Source: Deinococcus cellulosilyticus NBRC 106333 = KACC 11606
Lineage (GTDB): Bacteria; Deinococcota; Deinococci; Deinococcales; Deinococcaceae
Direction: 5' to 3'
Length of the DNA stretch: 64,000 bases
NCBI RefSeq assembly: GCF_007990775.1
Contig: NZ_BJXB01000015.1
Location: forward strand, 62,001 to 126,000
Under the pieces are notes generated by a model. The model searched no databases. It was not told the DNA's origin and was given only the letters and a program-made list of their open reading frames with translations. The translations under genes and the position numbers were made by a program. Positions 8,071 to 16,901 of the stretch are shown here, piece after piece. The stretch's first letter is position 1. Every line of letters begins with the position of its first letter.

Positions 8071-8483
8071 TTGTTCTGGGCATTGTCGCTGGAATGGCCG
8101 CATGGCTGGGCCTGATGTTCAACGTGCGCTTCACGCAGTTTCACGGGAACCGCTGGCACACCACTTTTCTGAATTTCCTGCTGGGCACCATCTGCACTGG
8201 ACTGGTGTTCCTGTTCAGCCGTCCTGAGCAGGTTCCAGGTGGCCCATGGTGGTCTTATCTGGGGGGGCTGGTGGGCATCGGGTTTGTGATTGCCGGGGTG
8301 ATTTTCACGCCGAAACTGGGGGGAACAGGCTGGCTTGTGGCCAGTGTGCTGGGTCAGGTGATCATGTCGCAGGTGCTGGACGCTCTGGTGCTGGGCAGGC
8401 ATGTGTCGCTGTACCAGATCCTGTCCGGTATCCTGCTGATTGTGGCCATGTGGCTCCTCATGGAGAAGAAAAATGGAACATAG
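8067..8483 (+). CDS. YdcZ-type DMT membrane protein, second of a pair
   Basis: 138 residues, four to five transmembrane segments, same YdcZ group as its neighbour. Its start overlaps the previous stop by 4 bp (ATGA) and its own stop lies inside the marR gene, so the three genes are translationally coupled. The two YdcZ proteins are different enough to suggest a heterodimer rather than a recent duplication. Confidence 0.78.
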   Translation: MIVLGIVAGMAAWLGLMFNVRFTQFHGNRWHTTFLNFLLGTICTGLVFLFSRPEQVPGGPWWSYLGGLVGIGFVIAGVIFTPKLGGTGWLVASVLGQVIMSQVLDALVLGRHVSLYQILSGILLIVAMWLLMEKKNGT

Positions 8484-8952
8484 TGTTCAGAGAATTGAAG
8501 CCGAATGGCGTGCAAAGCATCCCGAATTGCCCCTAGATGAGATCCTCACCCTGATTGCCCTGCACCGCACCAGCCAGAAACTGTTGAAAGACCACGACCA
8601 GTTTCTGGCCGGCTTTGGCCTGAACTTTGCAGCTGCAGATGTGCTCCTCAGCCTGTACCGCTCTGCACCGCCAGAAGGGCTCACGCTGGCAAAACTGGCC
8701 TCCGTGATGGCTGTGACGGCTCCTGCCATGACGGCAAGGGTGGACAGGCTCATGGAATCTGGCTGGATCACCAAGGACAGTGATCCGGAGGACCGCAGGG
8801 CCTTCAAAATCCGCCTGACCCCTGAGGGGGTGGCCCTGGTGCAGAAGATGTTCCCCCTGCACATCCAGGACAAACAGAAAACCTTTGAGCGTTTCACCAG
8901 AGAGGAAATTCAGACTTTGAGAGAGCTGCTGGTTCGACTGCTGGGGGAATGA
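8473..8952 (+). CDS. MarR-family transcriptional regulator
   Basis: 159-residue winged-helix dimer. The DNA-binding segment runs through LTLAKLASVMAVTAPAMTAR and the wing EDRRAFKIRLTPEG, both typical of MarR. The start at 8473 follows GGAGAAG inside the end of the YdcZ gene. It probably represses its own operon via the palindrome at 7597-7608 and responds to the compound moved by the YdcZ pair (inference). It ends one base before the convergent NUDIX gene. Confidence 0.87.
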   Translation: MEHSVQRIEAEWRAKHPELPLDEILTLIALHRTSQKLLKDHDQFLAGFGLNFAAADVLLSLYRSAPPEGLTLAKLASVMAVTAPAMTARVDRLMESGWITKDSDPEDRRAFKIRLTPEGVALVQKMFPLHIQDKQKTFERFTREEIQTLRELLVRLLGE

Positions 8953-8953
8953 G

Positions 8954-9376
8954 TCAATTCTGGCGCTGCACTTGCCGGACCCTGCCATGCTGCTGCTCCA
9001 GATGGTCCCTGACCGCATGGGCCACCTCATTGGTGAGGGGAGAGGGCAGATTTTTGGGGTCAACCCACAGGATTTCCGCAATTTCAGTGGGGTCTGGATT
9101 GAAGTTCATGGAAGCAGGCACCTCTGCCAGAAACACGTACACGTCCCGGTCGGGTTTGTTCTTGCCTGTCGTGCGGTAAAGGCCAATCAAGCACTGGATC
9201 TGGACTTCGATGCCCAGTTCTTCTCGCACTTCGCGGAGCGTGGCATCCAGTACAGCCTCTCCAGATTCAACGGCCCCTCCAGGAAAAGACCATCTTCTCT
9301 GTCCATAGTTGTGCCTGACCAGCAGGATCTGGGCCTGTGGGTTGATCATCATCACGCCTGCAGCCTGAGGGGTCAT
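8954..9376 (-). CDS. NUDIX hydrolase
   Basis: 140-residue pyrophosphohydrolase. The complete NUDIX box runs from Gly34 to Ile56 (Glu40, Arg48, Glu49, Glu52, Glu53 and Gly55 in place), so it should be an active Mg-dependent enzyme cleaving a nucleoside diphosphate linked to another group. Substrate cannot be read; Deinococcus genomes are rich in this family. The ATG at 9376 begins the domain; there is no Shine-Dalgarno, and CACACT lies 7 nt upstream, so a leaderless start is possible. It is divergent from the TetR gene. Confidence 0.88.
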   Translation of the reverse strand: MTPQAAGVMMINPQAQILLVRHNYGQRRWSFPGGAVESGEAVLDATLREVREELGIEVQIQCLIGLYRTTGKNKPDRDVYVFLAEVPASMNFNPDPTEIAEILWVDPKNLPSPLTNEVAHAVRDHLEQQHGRVRQVQRQN

Positions 9377-9414
9377 GGTTTGCAGTGTGCCACAGCCACA
9401 GGTGTGAAATCTGC

Positions 9415-9443
9415 TTGACAAATGACCAGCGGTCATTAATCAT
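9415..9443 (+). promoter_or_regulatory. tetR promoter with operator between -35 and -10
   Basis: TTGACA at 9415-9420 is followed directly by the perfect inverted repeat AATGACC-AGC-GGTCATT (9421-9437), then an AT-rich -10 region (TAATCA, 9437-9442). A TetR dimer bound here would block its own transcription and possibly that of the divergent NUDIX gene. Confidence 0.75.
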
Positions 9444-9457
9444 GAAGGGGATCAGAG

Positions 9458-10087
9458 ATGCGAAGAGCCAGAAGCGACACCCAGAAAGAAAACCGCCGAC
9501 TCCAGATTCTGGACAGCGCACTCGAACTGTGGCACACCACCCCGTACACCGACATCACCATGCAGATGGTGGCAAAATCCAGCGACCTCGCCAAGGGCAC
9601 CCTGTACCTGTACTTCCAGAGCAAAGAAGAACTTTTTCTGGAGATCCTCAAAACCAAACTGCAAGACTGGTTCACAGAATTGCAGGTGGCCTTCCAGCCG
9701 CCTTTCACTCCCCAGCAGATGGTGCAGGTCCTGAGTGACAGCCTGCAGAACAGGGACGACATGCTGCGCCTGCTCAGCATGCTGTCAGGCGTGCTGGAGG
9801 CCGGGGTCACTGTCGAAGCTGGACTGAACTTCAAGATGTGGCTCAACACAGAGCTGTCCAAACTGGGAACTTTGCTGGAGGCTGCCCTGCCTGTTCACAA
9901 TGGCGTGCAGGTCCTGATGCACCTGTATGGCACCATCATGGGGCTGTACCAGACCTCCAACATACCGCAGGCCCTGCAGGAGGCCTTGCAGACCAACCCT
10001 GAGTTGCAATGCCTGCTGGTCGATTTTCACCGTGAACTGAAAGTGGCTGCTCTGGCCCTGGTTCGCGGTCACCTGCAGCCTGCCTGA
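9458..10087 (+). CDS. TetR-family transcriptional regulator
   Basis: 209 residues. N-terminal helix-turn-helix spans about 30-60 (ITMQMVAKSSDLAKGTLYLY, then FQSKEELF), followed by a helical ligand-binding domain with no identifiable ligand. The start at 9458 has AAGGGGA upstream. The perfect dyad in its promoter indicates autorepression. The following gene, a G8-domain lipoprotein, has its own leaderless promoter, so regulation of it by this protein is uncertain. Confidence 0.88.
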   Translation: MRRARSDTQKENRRLQILDSALELWHTTPYTDITMQMVAKSSDLAKGTLYLYFQSKEELFLEILKTKLQDWFTELQVAFQPPFTPQQMVQVLSDSLQNRDDMLRLLSMLSGVLEAGVTVEAGLNFKMWLNTELSKLGTLLEAALPVHNGVQVLMHLYGTIMGLYQTSNIPQALQEALQTNPELQCLLVDFHRELKVAALALVRGHLQPA

Positions 10088-10126
10088 TTTCTGGTCAGAA
10101 TTGTTACATTCTGCGTGCAAGTTCCG

Positions 10127-10132
10127 TAAAAT
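10127..10132 (+). promoter_or_regulatory. -10 box of a leaderless promoter for the G8 lipoprotein
   Basis: TAAAAT, with TTACAT 17 bp upstream, ends 7 nt before the ATG at 10140, which places the transcription start at or next to the start codon. This decides the start over the ATG at 10131, which overlaps the box. Confidence 0.6.
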
Positions 10133-10139
10133 GGAACAG

Positions 10140-12773
10140 ATGCATAAACTCCTTCTGATGTCCTGCACCCTGTTCCTGATGGCTTGCAGCAGCTCATCTC
10201 CATCCACCAATCCCCCTCCAGGCTCAGCAGGCCCTCTGCTCTGGTCCAGCCCGCAAACCTGGGGGGGCAAGGTTCCTGGAACAGGAGACACTGTTACCAT
10301 CCCGAAAGACAAAACCATTCTGCTGGATGTCTCTCCTCCTGCACTCAGAGGCCTGACGGTAGAGGGAACCCTGTCTTTTGACCCCAGAGCACACGTCACC
10401 CTCAGGACCGATTATGTGATGGTGCACGGCAAACTCCAGGCGGGCACAGAAGCACAGCCCATCACGGGCAAGGCAGAGATTGTGCTGACCAGCAACAACC
10501 TCTCGGACAACATCCACAGCATGGGGGCCAAGGTGCTGGGCCTGATGGGGGGCACCCTCGACCTGCACGGTTCCCCTCAGGTCAAAACCTGGACCCGCCT
10601 GTCTGCCACAGCAACAGCAGGCAGCAGCACCATCACCGTGAAAGATGCCCTGGATTGGAAGGTGGGAGATGAGATCATCATCACCTCCAGCAGTTTCTAC
10701 AACCCCTACAGTCCCAAACCGCAGACTGAACGCCGCCAGATCACCAAAATCTCAGGCCAGACCCTCACCCTCAGTCAGCCGCTGTCTTTTGCCCACTGGG
10801 GAACCACCGCCAGTGGGGTTCAGGAGCAGGCTGAAGTGGGTCTGCTGAGCCACAACGTGGTGGTGCGCAGCGATGAAGCCATCCTGGACACCGGAACGGT
10901 GGCAGGCAGCAAGCAGATCGGCGGGCACCTGATGGCCATGAGCGGTTCAACCGTGCACATCAACGGAGTGGAATTCCGGGACATGGGACAGCGCAGTGTT
11001 TTTGGACGCTACCCCATTCATTTTCACCAGCTTGCCGCAGGGGGTGCAGGCTCCTACGTGAAGAACAGCAGCATCTGGCGCACCTACAACCGCTGCGTGG
11101 TCATTCACGGCACCCACAAGCTCCTGATCGAGAACAACGTGATGTACAACGCCACAGGGCACTGCGTCTACTTCGAAGAAGGCAGTGAGACAGGAAACAC
11201 GGTCAAGAACAACCTGGTGGCCTACGTCAAAGCCCTGAAAGACACGGCCCGCCTGATTCCCACAGATGACCGTCCCTCGGCGTACTGGGTGACCCGGCCC
11301 AGCAACACCCTGACCGGCAACAGTGCCAGCGAAGCGCACATCGGGTACTGGTATGCCCTGCCCGAGAAACCCCTTCCCTTTGGCCGGGGCACACAGGATG
11401 TGTCCTGGATGGACAGTGTTTATCCGAGGCGGGAATTTCTGGGCGGATTTGATGGCAATGTTTCACACTCTGCCTGGCAGGGCCTTTTTGTGGACACCAG
11501 CCTCAGCAGCACGCTTTGTGCCAGCACAGCCTCCAGAAACACCTGCAAGGACCACTCGAACCTCAGCAGCATGGGGACCAGCACCAGTTATTACGCCCCC
11601 AGAACGGTCCCTGCCAGAGACATTGAGACAGACAAGAAAACCAACATGCCTGTTCCTGCCCGATTCCAGAACTTCACCGCTTACAAACACCAGAATCAGG
11701 CAGTGTGGTTCCGTGGAGGGTACCTGGAGTTGCTGAACCCTGTTCTGGCAGACAACGTGATCGGGGCCATTTTCGCATCCAGTCGGGCCTACCTGACCGG
11801 AGGGCTTTTCATTGGCAAGACCGAAAACACCCTTGGCAATGCCACTGAACAGGAACCCCGCACAGGCTTCCAGTTCTATGACGGCCCGGTTGGGGTCAGG
11901 AATTCCACCTTCAAAAACTACACCGGAGAGCGCAGTGCGGCACTGGGTTACCTCAGGCACACCAGCTTCAACCTCTCCGGGCAGAATTACGCCTCCAAAC
12001 TGACTTTTGAGAACAGCAACCGGGTGTACCTGGACACCCCTCCAGCCCCCAATTTCAACAACACCGAAGATCCCCACGATGGTTACCGGGGCGCAGTGTT
12101 CTACGATCAGGACGGCAGTGTGACCGGAGTCGCAAACCGCCATGTCACCGCAAACACCCCTTTCCTGACCGGAAGCAAATGCAATTTGCAGGCCGCATGG
12201 AACGCTTACGTGTGTGACAGCACCTACCTGAACCTGTCGGTCAATGTGCTGGACGCCACCGAAGTCTCCAACCCCACAGCTGCATTCACCGTGGAACGGA
12301 ACGATGGGCAGAGCATTGCTCTGTGGGGGGTGCCCAATGGCACCAGCAAGGCAGCAGACACCTTCCAGACCCGCATCATCGCCACACCAGGGGGAAATGC
12401 GCCCCTGTACAGCTACACCCTCGGGAGCGGCACAGGCAAAATTCCAGGCAAGGTGCTGGTTTCCGTCACCGTGGATGGTCTTCCCACCGACAACCAGTTT
12501 GTGAACATCTCCGCTGTCCCTGGAACCACAGGAGCCTGGGCAGAACTGATCATTCCTGTCTCTGGACCCGTTTATGTGTACAGAACCTGGTGGTTTGATG
12601 AAAACTCCGGGGCAGGTCTCCCCAAAGTGAGTGCGCTGTCAGACCTCTACCAGAACAAGGGCACCGTTTACTACCAGGATGCTCAGGGCATTCATGTGGT
12701 GCTTGCCATTCCAGACCCTCTAAAAAGTCGATATGTGAGCGTCCATGTCTGCCAGACCAGAAAGTGCAGCTGA
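10140..12773 (+). CDS. Large G8-domain surface lipoprotein with beta-helix repeats
   Basis: 877 residues. Signal with lipobox LMAC (Cys17), then a low-complexity Ser/Pro linker, then a G8 domain (about 32-150, with TWGGKVPGTGDTVTIP near its start), followed by a long region with right-handed beta-helix character (SIWRTYNRCVVIHGTHKLL, IENNVMYNATGHCVYFEEG). G8 domains occur in eukaryotic CEMIP/KIAA1199, TMEM2 and PKHD1; the first two act in hyaluronan breakdown. That makes a polysaccharide-binding or -cleaving role at the cell surface plausible but unproven. It is a single gene, with a bidirectional terminator after it. Confidence 0.85.
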   Translation: MHKLLLMSCTLFLMACSSSSPSTNPPPGSAGPLLWSSPQTWGGKVPGTGDTVTIPKDKTILLDVSPPALRGLTVEGTLSFDPRAHVTLRTDYVMVHGKLQAGTEAQPITGKAEIVLTSNNLSDNIHSMGAKVLGLMGGTLDLHGSPQVKTWTRLSATATAGSSTITVKDALDWKVGDEIIITSSSFYNPYSPKPQTERRQITKISGQTLTLSQPLSFAHWGTTASGVQEQAEVGLLSHNVVVRSDEAILDTGTVAGSKQIGGHLMAMSGSTVHINGVEFRDMGQRSVFGRYPIHFHQLAAGGAGSYVKNSSIWRTYNRCVVIHGTHKLLIENNVMYNATGHCVYFEEGSETGNTVKNNLVAYVKALKDTARLIPTDDRPSAYWVTRPSNTLTGNSASEAHIGYWYALPEKPLPFGRGTQDVSWMDSVYPRREFLGGFDGNVSHSAWQGLFVDTSLSSTLCASTASRNTCKDHSNLSSMGTSTSYYAPRTVPARDIETDKKTNMPVPARFQNFTAYKHQNQAVWFRGGYLELLNPVLADNVIGAIFASSRAYLTGGLFIGKTENTLGNATEQEPRTGFQFYDGPVGVRNSTFKNYTGERSAALGYLRHTSFNLSGQNYASKLTFENSNRVYLDTPPAPNFNNTEDPHDGYRGAVFYDQDGSVTGVANRHVTANTPFLTGSKCNLQAAWNAYVCDSTYLNLSVNVLDATEVSNPTAAFTVERNDGQSIALWGVPNGTSKAADTFQTRIIATPGGNAPLYSYTLGSGTGKIPGKVLVSVTVDGLPTDNQFVNISAVPGTTGAWAELIIPVSGPVYVYRTWWFDENSGAGLPKVSALSDLYQNKGTVYYQDAQGIHVVLAIPDPLKSRYVSVHVCQTRKCS

Positions 12774-12900
12774 GAACCAGACCTGCTTTTGATGAATGAT
12801 TTCTGAAGAAAGCGGTGATCGAGAGCACCACAAGTTCTGAAGATTCCTCATTAAGATTTAAGTGGGCGTGCATCAAACTACCCCGCGCCCACAAAAACAC

Positions 12901-12936
12901 GAGCAGGAGCGGACACGCTCCTGCTCTCGTTTTTGA
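12901..12936. terminator. Bidirectional terminator
   Basis: GAGCAGGAGCG / CGCTCCTGCTC with loop GACA, flanked by AAAAACAC on the left and CGTTTTT on the right, between the convergent G8 lipoprotein and phosphoesterase genes. Confidence 0.9.
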
Positions 12937-12951
12937 GAACGGTCTGACCTG

Positions 12952-13683
12952 TCAGGTGCTTTCCAGATTGCGGGGGCGGCGTTTCTGGTAACGCCCGGTG
13001 CGAATCTCCTGGATGTACTCCTTCACGAAAGGCATGTCGCTGCGCTCTGCACAGGCGATTTCCTCCTCCCGATCGTAGATCACCCGGGCAAAACCCATGG
13101 TGAAGCCAGAACGCTCAAATTCCAGGGTCAGGTAGGTGGCCAGTACACTGTCCAGCGGATTGCCCACCGAACCGGTGTTGATCAGGGGACGGCCTTCCAC
13201 ATCCACCAGCAAAGCCTCGTGCACATCTGCGTACACCACGGCGTCCGCAAATTCACTCAGGCCACGCTCGGGCTGTGGGTAGAACATTTCCCGCTGCTCG
13301 GGCAGGCTGGAGTGGGGGTACACCCGGTGGAAGACCCCTTTGGCACTGGCATGCACGAAACGCCACAGCAGGTTCCCGAAGGTTTCTTCAATGGCAAAAG
13401 GCAGGTTGGCGAGGTAGCTCACCTGGCCAGGGGAGAGCTGAGAACGGGGCCAGATGTCCTGTGGCCTGTGGCTGGCTCCGGCCACCCGGGCATCCCAGTT
13501 GCCCATGATGACCCGGTCTGCAGTGTCCGAGACCCACTCCACCACTTCTCTTGGGCGGGGGCCTTTTCCCACCAGATCACCCAGGACCCAGATTTCGCTC
13601 ATCCCCCGCCGTTTGATGTCCTCATGGACAGCCAGAGTCGCTGTCAGGTTAGCGTGAAGATCTGCGATCACGGCGAGTTTCAT
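12952..13683 (-). CDS. Metallophosphoesterase (YfcE-like)
   Basis: 243-residue calcineurin-like phosphoesterase. Metal-binding motifs are DLH (Asp8, His10), GDLVGKGP (Asp36) and GNWD near residue 61. The last motif, normally GHTH, reads YADVHEAL, keeping a histidine but not the usual glycine-histidine. Substrate unknown; relatives hydrolyse phosphodiesters. There is no Shine-Dalgarno; TAAACT (13696-13691) ends 7 nt before the ATG, indicating a leaderless mRNA. It is divergent from a secreted-protein gene. Confidence 0.82.
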   Translation of the reverse strand: MKLAVIADLHANLTATLAVHEDIKRRGMSEIWVLGDLVGKGPRPREVVEWVSDTADRVIMGNWDARVAGASHRPQDIWPRSQLSPGQVSYLANLPFAIEETFGNLLWRFVHASAKGVFHRVYPHSSLPEQREMFYPQPERGLSEFADAVVYADVHEALLVDVEGRPLINTGSVGNPLDSVLATYLTLEFERSGFTMGFARVIYDREEEIACAERSDMPFVKEYIQEIRTGRYQKRRPRNLEST

Positions 13684-13690
13684 GCGTACA

Positions 13691-13696
13691 AGTTTA
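13691..13696 (-). promoter_or_regulatory. -10 box of a leaderless promoter for the phosphoesterase
   Basis: Minus-strand TAAACT exactly 7 nt before the ATG at 13683. Facing it, TAACAT at 13732-13737 precedes the divergent gene by 5 nt. Confidence 0.5.
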
Positions 13697-13742
13697 CCTT
13701 AAATCCGGGAACCCTTAGCGCTCCATGCACGTAACATCAGGT

Positions 13743-14651
13743 ATGAAATCTTCACATGCCACTTTTTATGTCAGCCTTTCACTTGCACTTGTCAGCTTTG
13801 CACAGGCCGCCGACACCATCCGCATGACGGCAAAACCGGGCACCACACTGACTGGAACTTTTCAGAGCAACACCCAGATTCTGGACATGAAAGCCAGTGT
13901 GTCTCCGCAACCAGGCAAAAAAGTCAGCAAGGAAGAACTGGAACAGTACAAAAACACCTTTGCCAATGTGCCCAAAAACCTCCCAAACACCACCCAGTCT
14001 TTTCCTGCAACCCTGAAGGTGCTGGCCACAAAGCCCGATGGCAGCACACCAGTGCAGATGAAGATGCAAATTCCCATGGGGCAGGAAGGCAAGAACTCCA
14101 CAATCACCATCAACACCTTCTACAGCAAAAATGGCAAGATCAGCATGAAACTGGAGCCCTCCAAGGACCCCATGCTGCAAAAGATCATGCAGGGACTCAC
14201 CGATTCCCTCCTGAACAACAAAGAGAGCCAGCTCTTCTATCAAAAGGCCTGGAATGTAGGAGAAAGTGTCACCCAGACGGTCTCCATGCCGTTTGACCAG
14301 TTCACAGGTGGAGCTCCAGTGAAGTTCTCTGGGGATTTCAAGGTCACCACCAAAACCACCTACAAGGGCAAAAATGCTGCCGGAGAGTTTGTCTTTCAGA
14401 GCACCAGCACTGCAAAAAACAGTGTGCTGAAAGCCACCGATGCCAAAGGACGCATGGTCATGCAGATGAACATCGCCAGCCTCTCTGGAACCAGTGAAAC
14501 CCGCATTCGACCTGATGGTTTGCCGGGTTACAGCAAAACCAACCAGACCATGAAAATGACCATGACCCTGAACACCCCCGAGATGCCGGTGCAGGTGAAA
14601 ACCGACACCAGCCTCAAGATCGAACAGGTGCAGACATGGAAGCAGAAGTAA
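13743..14651 (+). CDS. Secreted protein of unknown family, paralogue 1
   Basis: 302 residues with a cleavable signal peptide (hydrophobic run to AQA-A at about 23). The mature part is rich in Thr, Lys and Met with no cysteine, suggesting an exported beta-rich protein. It is clearly paralogous to the product of 15932-16819: both share RMTA/QMTA near the start, LTGT.QSNT, PVQ..M.IPMG/PLG, and TSETRIRPDGLP/TGETRIRKDGLP. I do not recognise the family. The two copies flank an AI-2E-type transporter. TAACAT 5 nt upstream of the ATG suggests a leaderless start. Confidence 0.75.
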   Translation: MKSSHATFYVSLSLALVSFAQAADTIRMTAKPGTTLTGTFQSNTQILDMKASVSPQPGKKVSKEELEQYKNTFANVPKNLPNTTQSFPATLKVLATKPDGSTPVQMKMQIPMGQEGKNSTITINTFYSKNGKISMKLEPSKDPMLQKIMQGLTDSLLNNKESQLFYQKAWNVGESVTQTVSMPFDQFTGGAPVKFSGDFKVTTKTTYKGKNAAGEFVFQSTSTAKNSVLKATDAKGRMVMQMNIASLSGTSETRIRPDGLPGYSKTNQTMKMTMTLNTPEMPVQVKTDTSLKIEQVQTWKQK

Positions 14652-14690
14652 GTGTCTCAATCGAGAATTTAGCGTTCCTTGACCAATGCC

Positions 14691-14721
14691 ATGTTCAGCG
14701 CTTTTTGTGCTGAACATTTTC
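14691..14721 (+). terminator. Terminator after secreted paralogue 1
   Basis: ATGTTCAGC / GCTGAACAT (14691-14699 and 14709-14717) followed by TTTCAGTTTT. It separates the secreted gene from the transporter, so each of the three genes here probably has its own promoter. Confidence 0.65.
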
Positions 14722-14765
14722 AGTTTTGCTGCAATGTCTTTTTTCAGCGAATGCTAGCCTGAGGC

Positions 14766-15890
14766 ATGCTTCAGGCTTTTCAGGACGTGTGGCGCAGCCC
14801 CTGGACGCGGGTTGCCGTATTTGTTTTGCTGGTTTACGTGCTCTGGGGATGGCTGCACACGCTGGCCTCTGTGCTGATCATGGTCTCTCTGGCGTACCTG
14901 ATGGCCTACCTGTTCAATCCACTGCTGGATGTGCTGCAGAAACGCGGGGTGAGGCGTGGGATGGGCATCCTGATGGTGCTGTGCATCCTGGCGGGAATGG
15001 TTGCGCTGCTGGTCTTCATGCTGGTGGCGGTTTTTCAGCAGCTCACCGAATTTGTGGGTCGCCTCCCCGAGATTCTGCAATCGGGCAATGAGCTGGTGCA
15101 GTCCACCCTGCGCCGCATTCGGGGCATGAGCGATGTGCCGATGGTGCAGCAGTACACCCGCGAACTCTCCACCCTCTGGAAGGACAATGTGGCGGCCCTG
15201 TCCCAGAATGGTCTGAAATACCTGCAAGGGCTCTTGCAGCAATCAGGATCACTGGTGGTCAGTTTCACCAGCACGTTGGTGCAGGTCATTTTCACGGTGA
15301 TCCTCTCCATTTATTTCATGGCGGATTACCAGCGCATCAACCAGTCTCTGGTGCGTTTCTTTCCTGAACGCTGGCAGCCCCGGATTCGCTCCCTCAGCGA
15401 GCAGTTCGGCACCGCAGTGGGAGGCTACCTGCGCGGACAGTTCACCATTGCCCTGCTGGAAGGCACCCTGATCTGGATTGGGCTGGCCCTGAGTGGGGTG
15501 CCCAATGCACTTACCCTGGGATTCATTGCAGGCCTCTTCGGGATGGTGCCCTACCTGGGGGTGATTGTTTCCATTGTCCCTGCACTGCTGCTGGCCCTGT
15601 CGGTGGGCTGGACGCAGGTGGGACTGGTGATTGTGGTGTTTGTGATCGCCAACCAGATTGAAGGAAACCTGCTGTCCCCCTGGGTGCTGGGCCGCACCAC
15701 CAACCTGCACCCCCTCACCGTGCTGATCAGTTTGCTGGTTGGGGTGGAACTGATGGGCATCTGGGGCACCCTGCTTGCTGTTCCGCTGGCCGCCCTGCTG
15801 AAGTTGCTGCTGCAAAATTACTATTATCCCAGCCGCCTCTACCGCTCGGTGGATGTGAAGATCCTTCCTGCCGAAAACCAGAACCTGTGA
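14766..15890 (+). CDS. AI-2E family transporter (PerM-type permease)
   Basis: 374 residues with about seven to eight transmembrane helices: a pair or more at the N-terminus, a soluble stretch (about 90-160), then helices to the end, including the family signature around GLFGMVPYLGVIVSIVPAL and ANQIEGNLLSPWVLG. Members export small molecules or act as Na+/H+ antiporters; the name comes from TqsA of E. coli and does not prove AI-2 transport. TAGCCT sits 5 nt before the ATG. It lies between two paralogous secreted proteins. Confidence 0.88.
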   Translation: MLQAFQDVWRSPWTRVAVFVLLVYVLWGWLHTLASVLIMVSLAYLMAYLFNPLLDVLQKRGVRRGMGILMVLCILAGMVALLVFMLVAVFQQLTEFVGRLPEILQSGNELVQSTLRRIRGMSDVPMVQQYTRELSTLWKDNVAALSQNGLKYLQGLLQQSGSLVVSFTSTLVQVIFTVILSIYFMADYQRINQSLVRFFPERWQPRIRSLSEQFGTAVGGYLRGQFTIALLEGTLIWIGLALSGVPNALTLGFIAGLFGMVPYLGVIVSIVPALLLALSVGWTQVGLVIVVFVIANQIEGNLLSPWVLGRTTNLHPLTVLISLLVGVELMGIWGTLLAVPLAALLKLLLQNYYYPSRLYRSVDVKILPAENQNL

Positions 15891-15931
15891 TCTGGCTTGG
15901 CGTTCCTGAAGACATGTAGTACAACAAAAGC

Positions 15932-16819
15932 ATGAAGAAAATGCTGCTGATCACCCTCAGCCTCGGGCTTGTTGGAGTTGCCCAGGCCCAGACCACCCTC
16001 CAGATGACCGCTCCTGCTGGAACAAAACTCACGGGCACCGTCCAGAGCAACACCACCATCACTGGACTGACGGCGGACGTGCAGCCAAAACCCAATGTGC
16101 GCCTCACCTCCCAGGCCCTTGCAGACTACCGCAAATCCTTCTCCGGCCTGGGGTCCATCCCTCCGGTCAACCAGACCATCCCTGCGGCTCTGGAGGTCCT
16201 GCCTGCCCGTGCAGATGGAGGCATCCCCGTTCAGACGAACATGGACATCCCTCTGGGCGAGGGCAAAGAACCGCTGAAATTCCTGAGCCGTGCCATCCAT
16301 TACCCCGATGGTCGGATCAGCATGGAATTCGATGAGGTCAGTGATCCCACCTTCCAGAAATTGCTGGGAGGGATGAAGGACCTGGTGAACAGCCCGGAAA
16401 CCCAGGCCATCTACACCCGCGCCTGGACCCCCGGAGAGACCGTCAAGCAGGACATCACCCTGCCTTTTGAGCAATTTGTGGGAGGCCTTCCCTACCAACT
16501 CACTGGAAATTTCACCATGACCTCCAGCACCTCCTATGTGCAGCGCGGGGCCCAGGACGAGTACATCTTCCAGGTGAATGGCACTTCAGGCCTCAATGAA
16601 ATCCGTGCCCTGGATGAAGAAGGCCGCATTGTCATGAAAATCTTCATGGACAAAGTCAACATCACTGGAGAAACCCGCATCCGCAAAGATGGGCTCCCCA
16701 TGCTGCAACGCACCAACCAGAGCATGAAAATGACCCTGATCATGAACCTGCCCAACCTCCCGGTGATTGTGAAAACCAGCATGAACTTATCTGTGCAGCA
16801 GAACATCAGCTGGCAATAA
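15932..16819 (+). CDS. Secreted protein of unknown family, paralogue 2
   Basis: 295 residues; signal peptide cleaved near AQA-Q at 20. Paralogue of the product of 13743-14651 over nearly its whole length, at roughly one third identity by eye, with one shared pattern at the end (TNQSMKMTLIMNLPNLPVIV against TNQTMKMTMTLNTPEMPVQV). No cysteines in the mature chain. Function unknown; association with the intervening transporter suggests a role in envelope or export, which is only inference. Followed by a bidirectional terminator. Confidence 0.75.
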   Translation: MKKMLLITLSLGLVGVAQAQTTLQMTAPAGTKLTGTVQSNTTITGLTADVQPKPNVRLTSQALADYRKSFSGLGSIPPVNQTIPAALEVLPARADGGIPVQTNMDIPLGEGKEPLKFLSRAIHYPDGRISMEFDEVSDPTFQKLLGGMKDLVNSPETQAIYTRAWTPGETVKQDITLPFEQFVGGLPYQLTGNFTMTSSTSYVQRGAQDEYIFQVNGTSGLNEIRALDEEGRIVMKIFMDKVNITGETRIRKDGLPMLQRTNQSMKMTLIMNLPNLPVIVKTSMNLSVQQNISWQ

Positions 16820-16857
16820 AGGCTGTTTGTGCATGTGAACCTGAAACCCTCAACAAA

Positions 16858-16887
16858 AAGAACCCGAGCTCAGGCTCGGGTTCTTTC
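16858..16887. terminator. Bidirectional terminator between paralogue 2 and rplI
   Basis: AAGAACCCGAGC / GCTCGGGTTCTT around a 4-nt loop, with A and T tracts on the two sides. It ends both the secreted gene (+) and the ribosomal operon (-). Confidence 0.9.
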
Positions 16888-16901
16888 AGGCATCCCTGAC
16901 T

